Of a DNA stretch of 64,000 bases, positions 33,961 to 45,900 are shown one piece after another. Positions within the stretch are counted from its first letter, which is position 1, and every line of letters begins with the position of its first letter. This DNA comes from Ustulina deusta (taxonomy: Eukaryota; Ascomycota; Sordariomycetes; Xylariales; Xylariaceae). The stretch covers positions 620,001 to 684,000 of the forward strand of contig JAJNNX010000013.1 of assembly GCA_023159155.1 (NCBI GenBank). The letters run 5' to 3'. The notes under the pieces are model-generated. The model made no database searches. It was given only the letters and a program-made list of their open reading frames with translations, and had not been told where the DNA came from. The position numbers were made by a program, and so were the translations under genes.

Positions 33961-34772
33961 TCAAAGATCGCAATGAGGGAGATGGGGCAAGAGCAAGGAG
34001 GAGTATATAGAGGACGACGTTGACAAATGGTTAGCATAACCAAGTTGAAGAACACGAGAGCATTGGAATCCGTAGACTTGGCCTATCCTCACGACAACAA
34101 AGAGTTCTGAACTTCCAGTTGGAGCTGGCCGGATGCTCATATACCAGAATACGATCAGCTAGCAGCTGTTGGATACTCGAATTTCCCGAGTGGTATTTTA
34201 TTCTGCTCTCACAATACGCGTTAATTTACATTATCGCGTATGAAACCAGTGTCTTATTTTCTATACCGCACGCATCTAAAATTGCTTCCTAGTGCTTGCT
34301 CCATCAATCATCTATCACTAGACAATGTGGGCCTACGTTTCTTCTGGGTACTCCTCATATATACATCTCATCTTGCGGTCCTTAGTTTACAGACTTTTTC
34401 TGGCAATTCGCTCCCATATTGTTTACTTCAATAATTAACATGTGCCGAGAGCACCTACCCCAGAAAATCTGTAGTTAAATTAATATTGTCTCTTACACTA
34501 GCCTATTGAGAAGTCTAGACGGATCTCATTCGGCTTACTAATGATGTACCTCACATCTTAGACAACACAAAACAAGAGGAAAGGAAATTATGGATGAAAA
34601 GGAGAGAAGTTAACGATTATAGTTTCGATGCTTACCCTCCAGCACAACTGTAGAAGGCATTGACCTGTCTCGTCTAAGGGTCCCTATTAATCGTCCTATT
34701 CCCTTCGCGGACGGCTGTCTAAGCGGTCGAGGAGAAGTGGTAGAAAGACTCGGCTTATCTAGCTGCCATGAT
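33961..34772. other. Convergent 3' region, NOC3 / Gln-Pro-rich gene
   Basis: 812 bp, AT-rich in the middle. No gene is seen. Confidence 0.45.
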
Positions 34773-35970
34773 TTATCGTCGTCCAATGACTGGGCGAAGA
34801 CACCAAAATCTCAGAGATGAGGCAACCGACGTATTCAGGTCAAGAAGAACTCGACTGGCCAGCCAATGATGCTTCGAAATCTGTCTTATGATGGCCTCCA
34901 CGGCTAGCAAAATATCCACTGGGTCACTTCTGGGTATGTTGCCTAAAACTCCTGGTACTAGCGAGAAGCCTTCAGACCAGGTCCCTTCGTCAGCCCACTA
35001 GTGACTATCGCAGTTCTTTGAGTTGTATCCGACCCCATTTTAGACGACTATGGTTGAGTTTTGTCAGCCATTTAATTGCCCGTAATCGAGCTAGATTTTT
35101 ATGTTGATCTTACCCGGCTGCTGCCCACCGAGTCAGCCCTCGCACTTCTGTTTGCAGGGTTCCACATTGAATTAGCGAGACCCTTTGAGGTGCTAGTCGT
35201 TGTAGATCTGGATGCCGCAATTGACGAGTAGTCAATGCTCTCCATCTCTGTATCCTCTTGTTCCTCCATCTGTTCAGTATTGGGAAGGTCATCTTGTTGC
35301 ACAAGGATTGTAGGGGTTGATGGAATTGCATTGGGAACTTCCTTCGGAGACTGCTGGGAAGTCGTCTGATGACACGGCATCCCGAAGGCTCTGGGACCAT
35401 CCTTATTAACCGAGTTTGGGAAGCCAAGAAAATCATCTAGTCTTGGCTGTTGGCTGCTCGGCTGCTGAATAGCCGGGGTCAAAGGAGCTGTGGCCGGAGT
35501 AAATGTCGATGGTGTTGGCGGCGGAAGCGGAGGCTGAGGAACATGAAAGAACATATCTGCTCCTGCTGCATGTGAGCTCATCCGGTTATAACCTAGTCCA
35601 TTCGAATAAGAGTCTTGGTGAGAGTAATTAACCATGTTAGGGTAACCTTACTGTAAGTTATCAGCGAAAACTAAGCGTAAACCAGCAACGATGTCTCGAG
35701 CATGGTTGAGATGTCCACATACCCTGGCGAATCATTTGTAACTAGCTGCCCTTGCCATGCAGGGCGTGGAGCACGAAAAATGGGAAATGCACTGGCTCGG
35801 CCCCGATGTCGACCTTGACCTTGCTTGGTGCGTTCATTTCGGGATTCCGGTGGTGTTTGAACAGTACGATTCCCGCCTCCTACACCGTGGCCCCTTCGTC
35901 TGGATGGCTTGGATCTTCCGAACTCAGCCTGTAGCTCTTTGGCTAGATTGAGATCGCCTCTGCCAGCCAT
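34773..35970 (-). CDS. Unidentified Gln/Pro/Ser-rich protein; splice of intron 1 ambiguous
   Basis: Three blocks have coding character. Exon 1, 35723-35970, starts MAGRGDLNLAKELQAEF and runs to VTNDSPG. Exon 2 ends at 35114 and is rich in Pro, Gln, Thr and Ser, with PLPPPTPSTFTPATAP and an acidic EEQEDTEMESIDY. Exon 3, 34773-34997, is 74 codons ending GRR, with a hydrophobic helix-like DILLAVEAIIRQI. Intron 2 (34998-35113) is canonical: GTAAGA donor, TAG acceptor, phase 0. Intron 1 is the problem. The natural-looking join SPG-YPNM is one base out of frame with the GTATGT donor. The only canonical in-frame join I find uses a GAG acceptor at 35577, giving exon 2 as 35115-35576. Function unknown; the low-complexity middle suggests a disordered regulatory or RNA-related protein. 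Confidence 0.5.
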
Positions 35971-37015
35971 GGGATAGAAGACTGGTCACGTTGCTAGTGG
36001 TTTCGATGGTGATTCTCCCTGGGCTCTCAGTTCGTGTCAGTGCAATCGTGAAAAGTTGGGCAAGTTGTTGTCAAATCATCCAAGACTGTTGTAGTTGAAC
36101 AAAGGCGGATAGCCTGAAAGACCAGAGAAGGAAATTTTGGATCGAGGGGTATGACAACAGCCACGAGATCAAGTAGGTAGGTGCGGTCCTGTACGTGGGA
36201 AATCTACCTGGTGTGTCTGCCACATTCATACAAGTTAAAGGCAGCGGCCATCATAGATATATAGAAGAGGTTTCTAAGAACAAATGAAAGGATATGCTGG
36301 CTTACCTCAAGGGAAGATGTCCAGTAGTGATTGAAGCAGCAGGTGAAATTGGCTGAGTGATGTTCCCGAAGGTGGCTGGAGAGAGGATGATGGGGTTGAC
36401 AGACAGGCAGAAATGCGCCTAGAACACAAGATCTCTGTGGGCACTTGAGGCAGTATAAGTACGGCTGAAAGGCAGCATTATGTTTCCTGTGCTTTTTTTT
36501 TTCTTTGTTATTGCTGTCACGGGGAAGGTGCAAGGAGGTAAGCCGTGGGTACCACCTTCCCAAGAGAAAATCCCATAAGCAACGAAAGTGACAACAACAA
36601 TTGGACAATAAGAGCTAAAAATTTAACTTGATTACCTCGAGTTACCGAAACAATGAAGAAGTGATAGGTCATATGAGAGATGTTATCAAACTCGTCATAC
36701 AAAGCATCAGTCAAGATGGTACCTTCATATAAAATATCGGTACGCAAAAAGGGGCTACTAGAGACTAGCATTCATGGATGTGTTTCCTGACTTAGTCTTA
36801 TGCTCTCTTGGAACAAGAAAAATCACCAAGTGTTGAGTAACACGAAAGAGGCCTTAGGTTGCTGCACACTGGCATCAAAATTGATAGTCATACCGATTAG
36901 GTATCTTTTTGAGATAGAAATCTGGCAGACCGGTGTGCCAACCTGCTTTGCATAGGCACCTAGGTATTGCTATAGGAATAACGCGGCAAACCGAAAGGGG
37001 ATTGAAGGAAGTGCT
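35971..37015. other. Region between the Gln/Pro-rich gene and POP3
   Basis: About 1 kb. Donor-like sites on the minus strand near 36187 and 36305 may belong to 5' UTR introns of the Gln/Pro-rich gene. The frames at 36204-36608 and 36517-36771 look like chance. Confidence 0.4.
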
Positions 37016-37920
37016 TCACTGGGTGCTCCTGTTTCTTGTTTTCTTCCTGACACCTATGGAAGTCTCAATGGAATTTATCCTCGTAGCTCGATATTCACCA
37101 TCGAGAGCCTCCTGGAACCATGATACATCGGTTATGGCAACATGCGCTCGCGTGAAACCAACCAACACACTAGAGTTCGGAGCTCCGACACAGATTCCTA
37201 TGCAAGAAACACGTGGAATACCTAGAGACTCGCACAGCCGGCCCTCACAAGCCCTGGGAAGCTCGACTAGTCTAGTGGGTGATTGTGATGGATGTGATTT
37301 GGACGCTACTGCCACCATCTGGGGAAGATGACTGCTTAACGCATTTGGTTGGCCAGACCTCGTAACGAAGATGGCTGAGTAGAAACGACTTGCAGGAATG
37401 TCCTCTGGTTTCTGATTATCTCGTAAAGATGTAGTTTCCAAGCCCTCTGACGCGGTTTGCTGCAGACATCGTGACACACAGGACAAGCCGATGTCGACGT
37501 AAGACTGGAGCTCAGGGACAGGGGGAACGGGTGGTGCTGTCTCCTGGTTAGACTGCTCTTTACGCTTCCTTTTCTTGGCACGATTGCCTTTCGATGCATG
37601 AGTATGCTGTGACCGATAGTGACCGAGAGGGGAAAGTAGACTAGACCAAGGCTCATCAGCTTCAAGGTGGACATGGAAATCAAGCCAATGTCTCGAATGA
37701 AGGAGTCTCGGCTATTAGGTTGCTTGCAAATTTTAGGGCCTTACCTGCAGAGCAATTCTAGGATGGTGTCTTGGTCATTTGGATGTACATGAGGCCTAAT
37801 ATTTGCATGTGAGCTACTCGCCTGAGGATGCTAGTAGTAGTAAGCAGATGAGCTTTCTTACCATGATACAGCCGAGTATGGAGTGTCTAGCTGAAACGCT
37901 ATCTTCTTCTTCTTGTCCAT
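37016..37920 (-). CDS. POP3: RNase P/RNase MRP protein subunit POP3
   Basis: Protein subunit of the nuclear RNases P and MRP, which mature tRNA 5' ends and pre-rRNA. It becomes visible only after joining three exons: 37862-37920, 37745-37795 and 37016-37640. Introns are 37796-37861 (GTAAGA, ATTAG) and 37641-37744 (GTAAGG, TCTAG); the product is 244 residues. It starts MDKKKKIAFQLDTPYSAVSW, continues LELLCSLLSPLGHYR and has the basic HASKGNRAKKRKRKEQ. PELQSYVDIGL, AIFVTRSGQPNAL, HLPQMVAVASKS and LGIPRVSCIGI follow, all matching what I know of fungal Pop3 (L7Ae-like fold). Length and order fit the family. Two overlapping frames on the same strand are shadows of it. Confidence 0.8.
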
Positions 37921-39983
37921 ACCTAAGCATCAGATACTGTATAGGGAGCTAATAGATTAGATTCACAACCAGACAGAAAGAGAGATAACCGTGGGGGGGG
38001 GACATAGAGATTGATTACCTAACCAGCAGATGGAAGAGGTGAGGTAGGTATCTGGTAGGTATCAATTATATACCACTGCAGTATACGGTGGCTCGAGACT
38101 GCGACTGATAGCGGGTCGAGGCACGTAGCTAAATTATTTTGTCCAATCGGAATAGCGTGGATGAAATGTGGGGTTGACTGGAGCACGTCACCACCATTTT
38201 TGACCACCAATAGTATACCTACCTACTTAGGTACCGAGTAGCATCTACCGTGAGTCGAGGTCAAAGAAAAGAGGACTGCTATTCGTACGTCTCATTTTTA
38301 ACTGGGTACGTGCCCTACCAATGGCCCGTTTTGTCCTGGCAAAGGTTCAACAGCCCACTACAGCCCTGTAATACAACTTCGGCAACTTCAAACCGTCGCC
38401 TATAGGTGGCAAGAGATACTAGCATTATCTAATTATCTGCCTATCCTATTAAGTGGCTGGCGTCAAGATCTAGCCTTGAATAACATCATTATATACTCGA
38501 GTATGCAATGTAATGTGTCGTGTCTCTGCGAGGTATTTATATGAATTTGACTTCCTACCAATTTAGGTAGCATCTACCTACCAGGTAGGCAGGTAATTAG
38601 CTGATATTGTTCGATCTTATTGGGCGGCACTGAATGCTGCTACATCAATCTACTACCTTGAATTCACTCTACTCCCACAAGAGGGCCTCATAAAGGTAGC
38701 CTCTCGATATAACTACATGCTGATCCCACTCTCAGTAGTCAAGCATCCTGTCCAGAGAACCCTTCCATGGAACATGATGGCTATATTTCCTAACCCCTGC
38801 CTTTGATTACAAGTTGGACGGACTTTTCGCCACATTCTCTGTCTACGACCTTGGTGAAAGCAACAAAGGGCTCTCCTAAGATAGGCATTACTAGGCAGAT
38901 ATAGGTATGTTGAAATAGCATACATTGACAGATGCCTGAGACAATCCTGGACACTCACTGGTGGGTACTTTTGGTATCTACCTACCCTACCTACCTAAAG
39001 TAGGTACCTGTAGACTAATTGCTGGGTAACCTGGGAAGCCCGTGTTTTACACAATACCCCCTGCTACACGTGCAGTTTCCTGGCACTTCCCCAATGGGTA
39101 CCGCGCCCCTCCCCCACCACTAGCTCCTCAGAATTAGGTAGCAATACAACCAAACACCATTCTATTCCCACTTACTATTTTCAAGCTCCTGCTAACAGCT
39201 CCCCAGTTACCGCATCGGGTCTCCGCTGCCAAGTCACCTTCCGCAGGCAGGCTGTATACACCCACAAGCATCCATCTGCTTGAGTTGATTCACCCGTTAC
39301 CGAGACATATCCAGATACCTCCCTTGCCAAAAAGTGCAGGGTAGCCCACCTACGTCTTTTCCCACATCCATGTGGGTAGGTACCCACTCAAGGCCGAGAA
39401 AGGATTTGGTAGGTACTTAGGTACCTATATCGACAGGTACCTAGCACCGAGCAGTAACGCGTACCTGCTACGCCGAGAACACACCCTCTAACTGACAAAC
39501 CAGCTACCTGGGTATTTTGCCTACCTACCGAGAGAGAGCACGCAAAGGTACGCCCAATTGTCAGGCAACTACTTCTAGCCATGGCTTACCCTACATACCT
39601 ATAAGAGGTACCTCACATGTTTATTGGAGCTTCTCCAACCTGTCTGTCGTCACACACATTTTACACCTGCACCACTAAATTCATAGCTCCCCAGCTTCCT
39701 GAGACTCCCTCCCGCGCCTCTTCCAACGAGGCAGCGTAGCCGGGTCCTAACAATCCAGTATCTCGGCTTTTTTCCTCCCATGGACTGATCCCTTTCGCAT
39801 CTTTCTTTGACCATTTCCGCTCATTCCATCTCCCAGGCACCCAGCATCTTACCCCGCACATTTCAACCCACATGCTAACCCTGCCGTCTGCCAGCCGCCG
39901 AGCCTCGTCGAGACGGCGCTGCTGCACGCTTTGTTGTCCAGAGCTCCACGACTCTCCTCCCAACATCTGTTTGTGCCAGCCAG
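37921..39983. other. 2-kb gene-poor region rich in GGTACCTA motifs
   Basis: Upstream of POP3 (-) and of the ubiquitin protease (+). AGGTACCTA / TACCTACCTA words cluster at about 38030-38060, 38215-38235, 38565-38600, 38977-39010 and 39385-39440. No gene is seen; several short minus-strand frames at 38713-39999 look like chance. Confidence 0.5.
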
Positions 39984-42900
39984 ATGGACCAGGACTCAAG
40001 GACCGACGAGTCGCGAGAACGTGCCCTCTCCTCTGAGCTTAGCTCAACTCGCCCTAATCCCTTTGACGACGATAGTAGCGTCTCCGCTCGCAAACGCCGT
40101 CGGACCTCTCACTCCGGCTCTCACTCTGGCTCTCGTAGTGCTTCTGTTGAGACCGCTCTCTCTCACGACAACGCCATAGCTGCTTCAGATACCAACGATA
40201 TGAAGATCGACACACCAGAGCCCACCCTTCCAAGCACCCCAGCCCGCTCCGACCACCCGGCCGAACCTGTCTCCAGTAGAGTGACTATCAACCTGCGCAA
40301 CGCCGACAGCCTGGAAGCCACACCCACCTCCCCCCCATCACCTACGCCCTCGCGTCGACGAGCGAGTCGTGTCCGGGCTAGTGTAGAAGCACCCGAAGTT
40401 GACATGGCTCCCGTTCACCTTGTGGACGATGCCTCGTCCTCGTCTTCTACGCTGGATAGCCCTGGAACGGCCGGTATCAGTGTTGAGGATCTGGAAGATG
40501 ATGTCCAGTCCTCCCCGATTGAGCAGCAATCCTCTTTCCGAAGAACAGCCGACTTGAGTTCTATCGTGTCTGATTTTCCATATCGTTGTGAGGGTGAGCT
40601 GCCTCAAGACACGGTTACTCGTCTTTTAAATTATTTCAGACAGCGTGAGTCACATAAAGCGAAGACTTTTGGGAACTTGTCATCTGATCCTCTAACTCTA
40701 GAGCCTGGTAATGTGGATGAAGGCTTACTATCTATTCACAACTGGTTAAATCAATGTTTATTATGCGCCCGCTTCGAGCACCGAGCCACAATTGTTGAGG
40801 TATACCGAGAGAATCGGGCATTCTGGATTGGTCTTCCTGACATGTTTTTCCAATTTGGTCACAGGTAAGCCGGCTAACAGCTTGGGGCTTGTGAATCTTT
40901 ATTTCCAGCTGACGAGTTTAATAGACTAAATTATACGAAAACAAAAGAGATACGGGATCTCATCACACAGTTGTTGGCTCAATTCGCGAAACTGACCGCT
41001 TTCCTCTTGACTTTAGACATCCGTAATCTGTCGCAAGGAATTACCACCGAGGAGAGCATCGCGGGATTGATGAGTCCGCACTACCTCCGGGTATTGTCTG
41101 CTCTCCCGCACCCAGAAGACCCGTACCTTGCCAATGGTGTGGAACGCAATCCAAACCCATTAGACCCCCTCGAGATGTTCCAGTCTAGCCACGGCGCTTC
41201 ACTAGCTATGATTGTCTCCCTCATGGAACATCATATGACTGCATTACCCCAATTCCCGCGAATGATCATGGACAATCTTACTTCCTGTTGCTACATTGCA
41301 CAGGCTATTGTGAGAGAAAGTGTGCAGAAGCAAACCTATTCAATAGGTGTTCCACAGAGTATACTGGAGCGTTCGCGGAATAGTCTGGTCCTAGGGTACA
41401 AGTGCTTCACCCTGTTATCAAACGCCATCGATACGGTAATGGAGAAATCGATCAATATTTTGTCACAAGAAAACGCTACAGCCTTTACTTTCTACTCGTC
41501 AGAGATGCTAAGGCATAGTTTGCAAGGCAATCACCCCGAAGCCTTACAACGTGTCCAGCAATACCACGAGGAACATCCCCAGGTGCCGCCACAATACACG
41601 TGCGAGGCAATTGCGCTCGAATGGCGTTTCCATATCTACTGCAAGCTAATACGGTCGCGCCAGATGCAACTCAGAGTCTCCGCTGCGGCATCGATGTGTG
41701 AAGATTTAGTTGCGCAATGGAAGAGGTATCAAGATCGCCAACAAGAACCCCCCGAGGACACCCAGCCATATCTAGACTATTTACGGTACCTATCAGACTA
41801 TATCACACGCACAGGCATAGTAGACTACATACTTGGACCAACTTGCCATCCCGAAATTACGACTACAAGTGGTAACATCATTGGGTTCCTCGGTGTTACC
41901 AAGACGTACACCGTTGCGCAGACTAATCTCATGTGGCAGACTTTGACTTCGACCCAAGACCCTCGCATCGCAGAGGCTCTAGTTAAGATGATGGTCAAGG
42001 TTACGTTGTTACTCCAGCCAGTAGATTTGGTCTTCTTCCTTGAGAAATTTCAGGATGTCCCAATAGATTCGTTCACGCCAATCATGCGAGATTTTTTTGA
42101 TAACATTACCGAGCTCTTGATCAAGCCTCTGGTGTCCCAACCAGCACCTACCGCTTCGTATGAGGTCTGCGTTCGGTTGCTTCGCGAGTCGTCGGTCTTC
42201 ACGGCGCAAGGCTCCATAGCCTACCCCGACATCTACCAGTTTGCACAGATCAAGTTAAAGAGACTGTTAATAGCCGGGCCTAGCGAGGAAGGACGACGCA
42301 ATATTGCATTGAGCTGCTTGAATGATGTAGCCTCACGGTCCGAGACATCTTCTGGTAGTCTGCAAGTGCTGACTATACTAGCCGCAAGTTCTGCCGCTCT
42401 TCAAACATTAATTGAAGAGCACAATTTTATTCAGCTCCTCGTGGATGATCTTGAGGCTGCGGTCCAGTCTGCGAAGTCCGTGGGTGTTTCAAGGGTCTAC
42501 GCCCATCCGTTCTGCCAGGCACGGCGGAAATTCATCTCGATCATAGTGACGCAGTTTGGGTCGGCCATCGACGTGCACCTCGGCCAGAGGCTTTGGGACT
42601 ACCTCGTTGGCGACAAAGCCGCTAGCCAGGATGACCGGAAAAGCGCCTGGGAAGATTTGCACTCGGCACTCAAGCGGAGGCGCACTGACAATAATCAGTT
42701 TCTTATTGATTGTGTGCGACTATTTCTACCAAATCTCCCACCCTCGTGCTATTGCTATGGATCTCTCGCATTTGTTAGGGACGTGGTTGTTCCCGCTGCT
42801 AACGACATCAATGGCATTATTCTTGATGACGAAGAAAGCCTCAAAGCGTCTGGTCTCGAGTTGCTCTGGCAGATCATTCTGACGGCACCGAAACAGGCAA

Positions 42901-45900
42901 TTGCGGACGGCGCTATTTCAACACTTGTCAACGAGATTTATGTCGACAGTTCAGTTATTCTATCATATCCCCTTCAGCGTGCTAGGAAAGTTCATTTTTC
43001 GCTCGTGCATCGATGTCTGTCACAGTTGAAGACTGCTGCTCAGAAACTGATGGCCTTTAACGATGGAACCACAAGTAACGACGATGAACCAATGGTTATT
43101 GTAGCCACTAATGATCAGCATATTGAACAGGAACTTCGGTTCGCTCGAACCCTCAAAGTTCTCACTACCTTGTCCAGCACACTGCGAACGAAGTCAAACT
43201 TCGCCGCCCCTGATCTGCGTTCTCTTATGTTGTCTTCATCAAACGCTGTCAATGGCGAATTAGCGGGCCTGAAATATCAATCATTTGATGGAGATGAACA
43301 AACTGAAATAAAACCCTTGAGAATCGGTCTCAAGAACAGCGCTGCATCATTACTAGCTAGTATACGTGAAGCTACCGGGTTCGAGAACTATCGACTGTAT
43401 TATCGGGGAACCACACTCGCCCCTTCAGATTCCGATATCTGCAAATCCTTGGAAGAACTTAACATCAAGAATGGATTGATACTCGTGAAAAGAGAGCTTG
43501 ACCTGGCTTCCTCTCCTGTGCGCATCAAACCTGGCGCATCACCTTTGGAAATTGAGATACTTAGTCACTTTAATGACCTATGGGAATATTTGAGCATAGA
43601 AGAGAATCTAGCTCGAGAGGTAAACAAATTCAATCCACTAATCATGTTCCGTATATTTACTGACGAGAATTCAAGATATATAAATTTCTCATATCTTTAC
43701 CAGCAGATGGTTCAGTTCTAGCAGCAATTGAGAGCTCTAGTGCTTCTCCCCGCGATGTTTTCCCTCTTGGCCAACCATTTAAGTCTCTCTACGCAATACA
43801 CGCCCTTCGCGAGTATTTGCATACCCGGAGACTTAAGAACACCATGATGCACGAGTCTTCCCACGAAGTGACAATGCAACAGCAATTCACGAACGACCAG
43901 CAAGATGCTATAGCAAAAGCTATATCCTTAATCGTCGCTGCAATATGCGATTCGCCTATTATTGACCAGTGCTCTAATGAAGACATGAGATTGCAGCTCG
44001 GTCTTGAGTTGGTAGATACTTTTGTCCAATTATTGAAAGGTTTGTCGTTCTCGGTCGTTGCCCTCATATAATTCCTCTCATGGCTATGCTAACTAAGCCA
44101 CAGAGACTATCGAGCCTCATCGACTTAGCCAATTTCTCACTCCAGGCCTCCATGAGCGGTTGATGACAATGCTGACACGTATTGCTATATCTAAATCTGA
44201 GGGTAGTACAGCCAGCGTCGACCTTGTGCACCGAAGTTTCGAAGCGTTACTCGAATGCTGCGCAAAGAGCGACGAGTTCTGGACGATGTTCCGGGGTCAA
44301 ACAGTAACTGGGGAAGTGGTGCAGACCTTCTTGCTTGATGATGAGCGTCCCTTCGTCAGAAAGAATATTGCGAAACTTATTAGCTCCAGAAGCTTATATG
44401 ATAGTAGCCGATCGAGTGTGCTTGCAATCGATTTTGCGGAGCTTTTCTGGCCTATCATCCTAGAACTCTTGCCTAAAGCTGCATCGAAGCCTGAGAAGTG
44501 CGAAGAACTTTTCAGCCTCGCCTTGCACTTAACAAAGAAGCTCATCGATAATGATTCCAGAACTCTCAATCTATCGTCTTGTGTTAAAATATGTGGCGAT
44601 CTTTTACTGTCGCATACGAGTACGGAAGATATCGCTCGCCCGGAGACGATCGATAAAGTAGCCTATGGGCTCATATCCCTTTTGCGTCAAGGCATTGAGC
44701 AAATGCCTGCTTCCATGAAGAACAGCGAACTGCCAGCCACCTTTCCTAAGAGGTTGTTCTTGAAGCATTTATTTCCTCCAGAAAACGAGGCGGGGCCACT
44801 AGTGCCGCATGTCATCCTGCACTCACCATCACGCCAGATGCTTTACGATATCATCTATATGCTATCTAATGATAGTCAATCCCAGATGATCACGGTCTTG
44901 CAAAACTTGAACCACTTGACATCGCACCAGGAGGACGAAGGAGGCATGGACTGCTACAAGTATGAACTTCCCCAGGCCTTCGATAGAACGAATGCCGCAC
45001 GATCCGCTTGTGGATACTCGGGGCTGAGAAATTTGTCTAATACCTGCTATTTGAACTCCCTTTTCACACAGTTATTTATGAACATTGGGTTCCGTCAGTT
45101 CATGCTCAATGCCAGGATTGACAAGCCTCACGCTCAACAGCTTCTGAGCGAAACACAAAATTTATTTGCGAATCTTCAAGATAGCAGACGTCGATTCATC
45201 GACCCACAGGCCTGCGTGGACCAAATCACAACTTATGAGGACCTTCCTATCGATATACATAATCAAATGGACGTCGATGAATTTTTCAACCTCCTCTTTG
45301 ACCGATGGGAAGCCCAATTCACGCTCGACTCGGATAAAAAGGCGCTGAGATCCGTTTACGGAGGCCAGCTAGTTCAGCAAGTGAAATCTAAGGAATGCGA
45401 GCACATTTCAGAACGCATCGAACCATTTTCTGCTATACAGTGCGATATCAAGGGTAAATCAAGCCTTGAAGAAAGCCTGCAAGCATACGTAGATGGGGAA
45501 ATCATGGAAGGAGACAACAAGTACAAATGCTCGACCTGTGATCGGCACGTCGATGCAGTCAAAAGAGCATGCTTGAAAGATCTTCCGAACAATCTCATTT
45601 TTCACCTCAAGCGATTTGACTTCAACCTGCGCTTGTTACAGCGCAGCAAAATCAACGATTATTTCCCCTTCCCAGACAAGATCGACATGCAGCCATACAC
45701 CGTCGAGCATCTGAGCGATCCTTCTAGCAACGCAGAACCGGATATATTTGAACTTGTGGGCGTGCTCGTACATTCCGGAACAGCAGAGACTGGCCATTAT
45801 TATTCGTTTATTCGTGAGCGGCCGACTAGTTGCAGCACCCCTTCTTGGGTCGAGTTCAACGATGACATAGTTACATCATGGGACCCTTCTCAGATGGAGA

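Noticed and set aside
36204..36771. Two overlapping minus-strand frames, considered as a gene upstream of the Gln/Pro-rich protein
   Set aside because: No coding pattern, and interrupted by A/T runs; at most 5' UTR.
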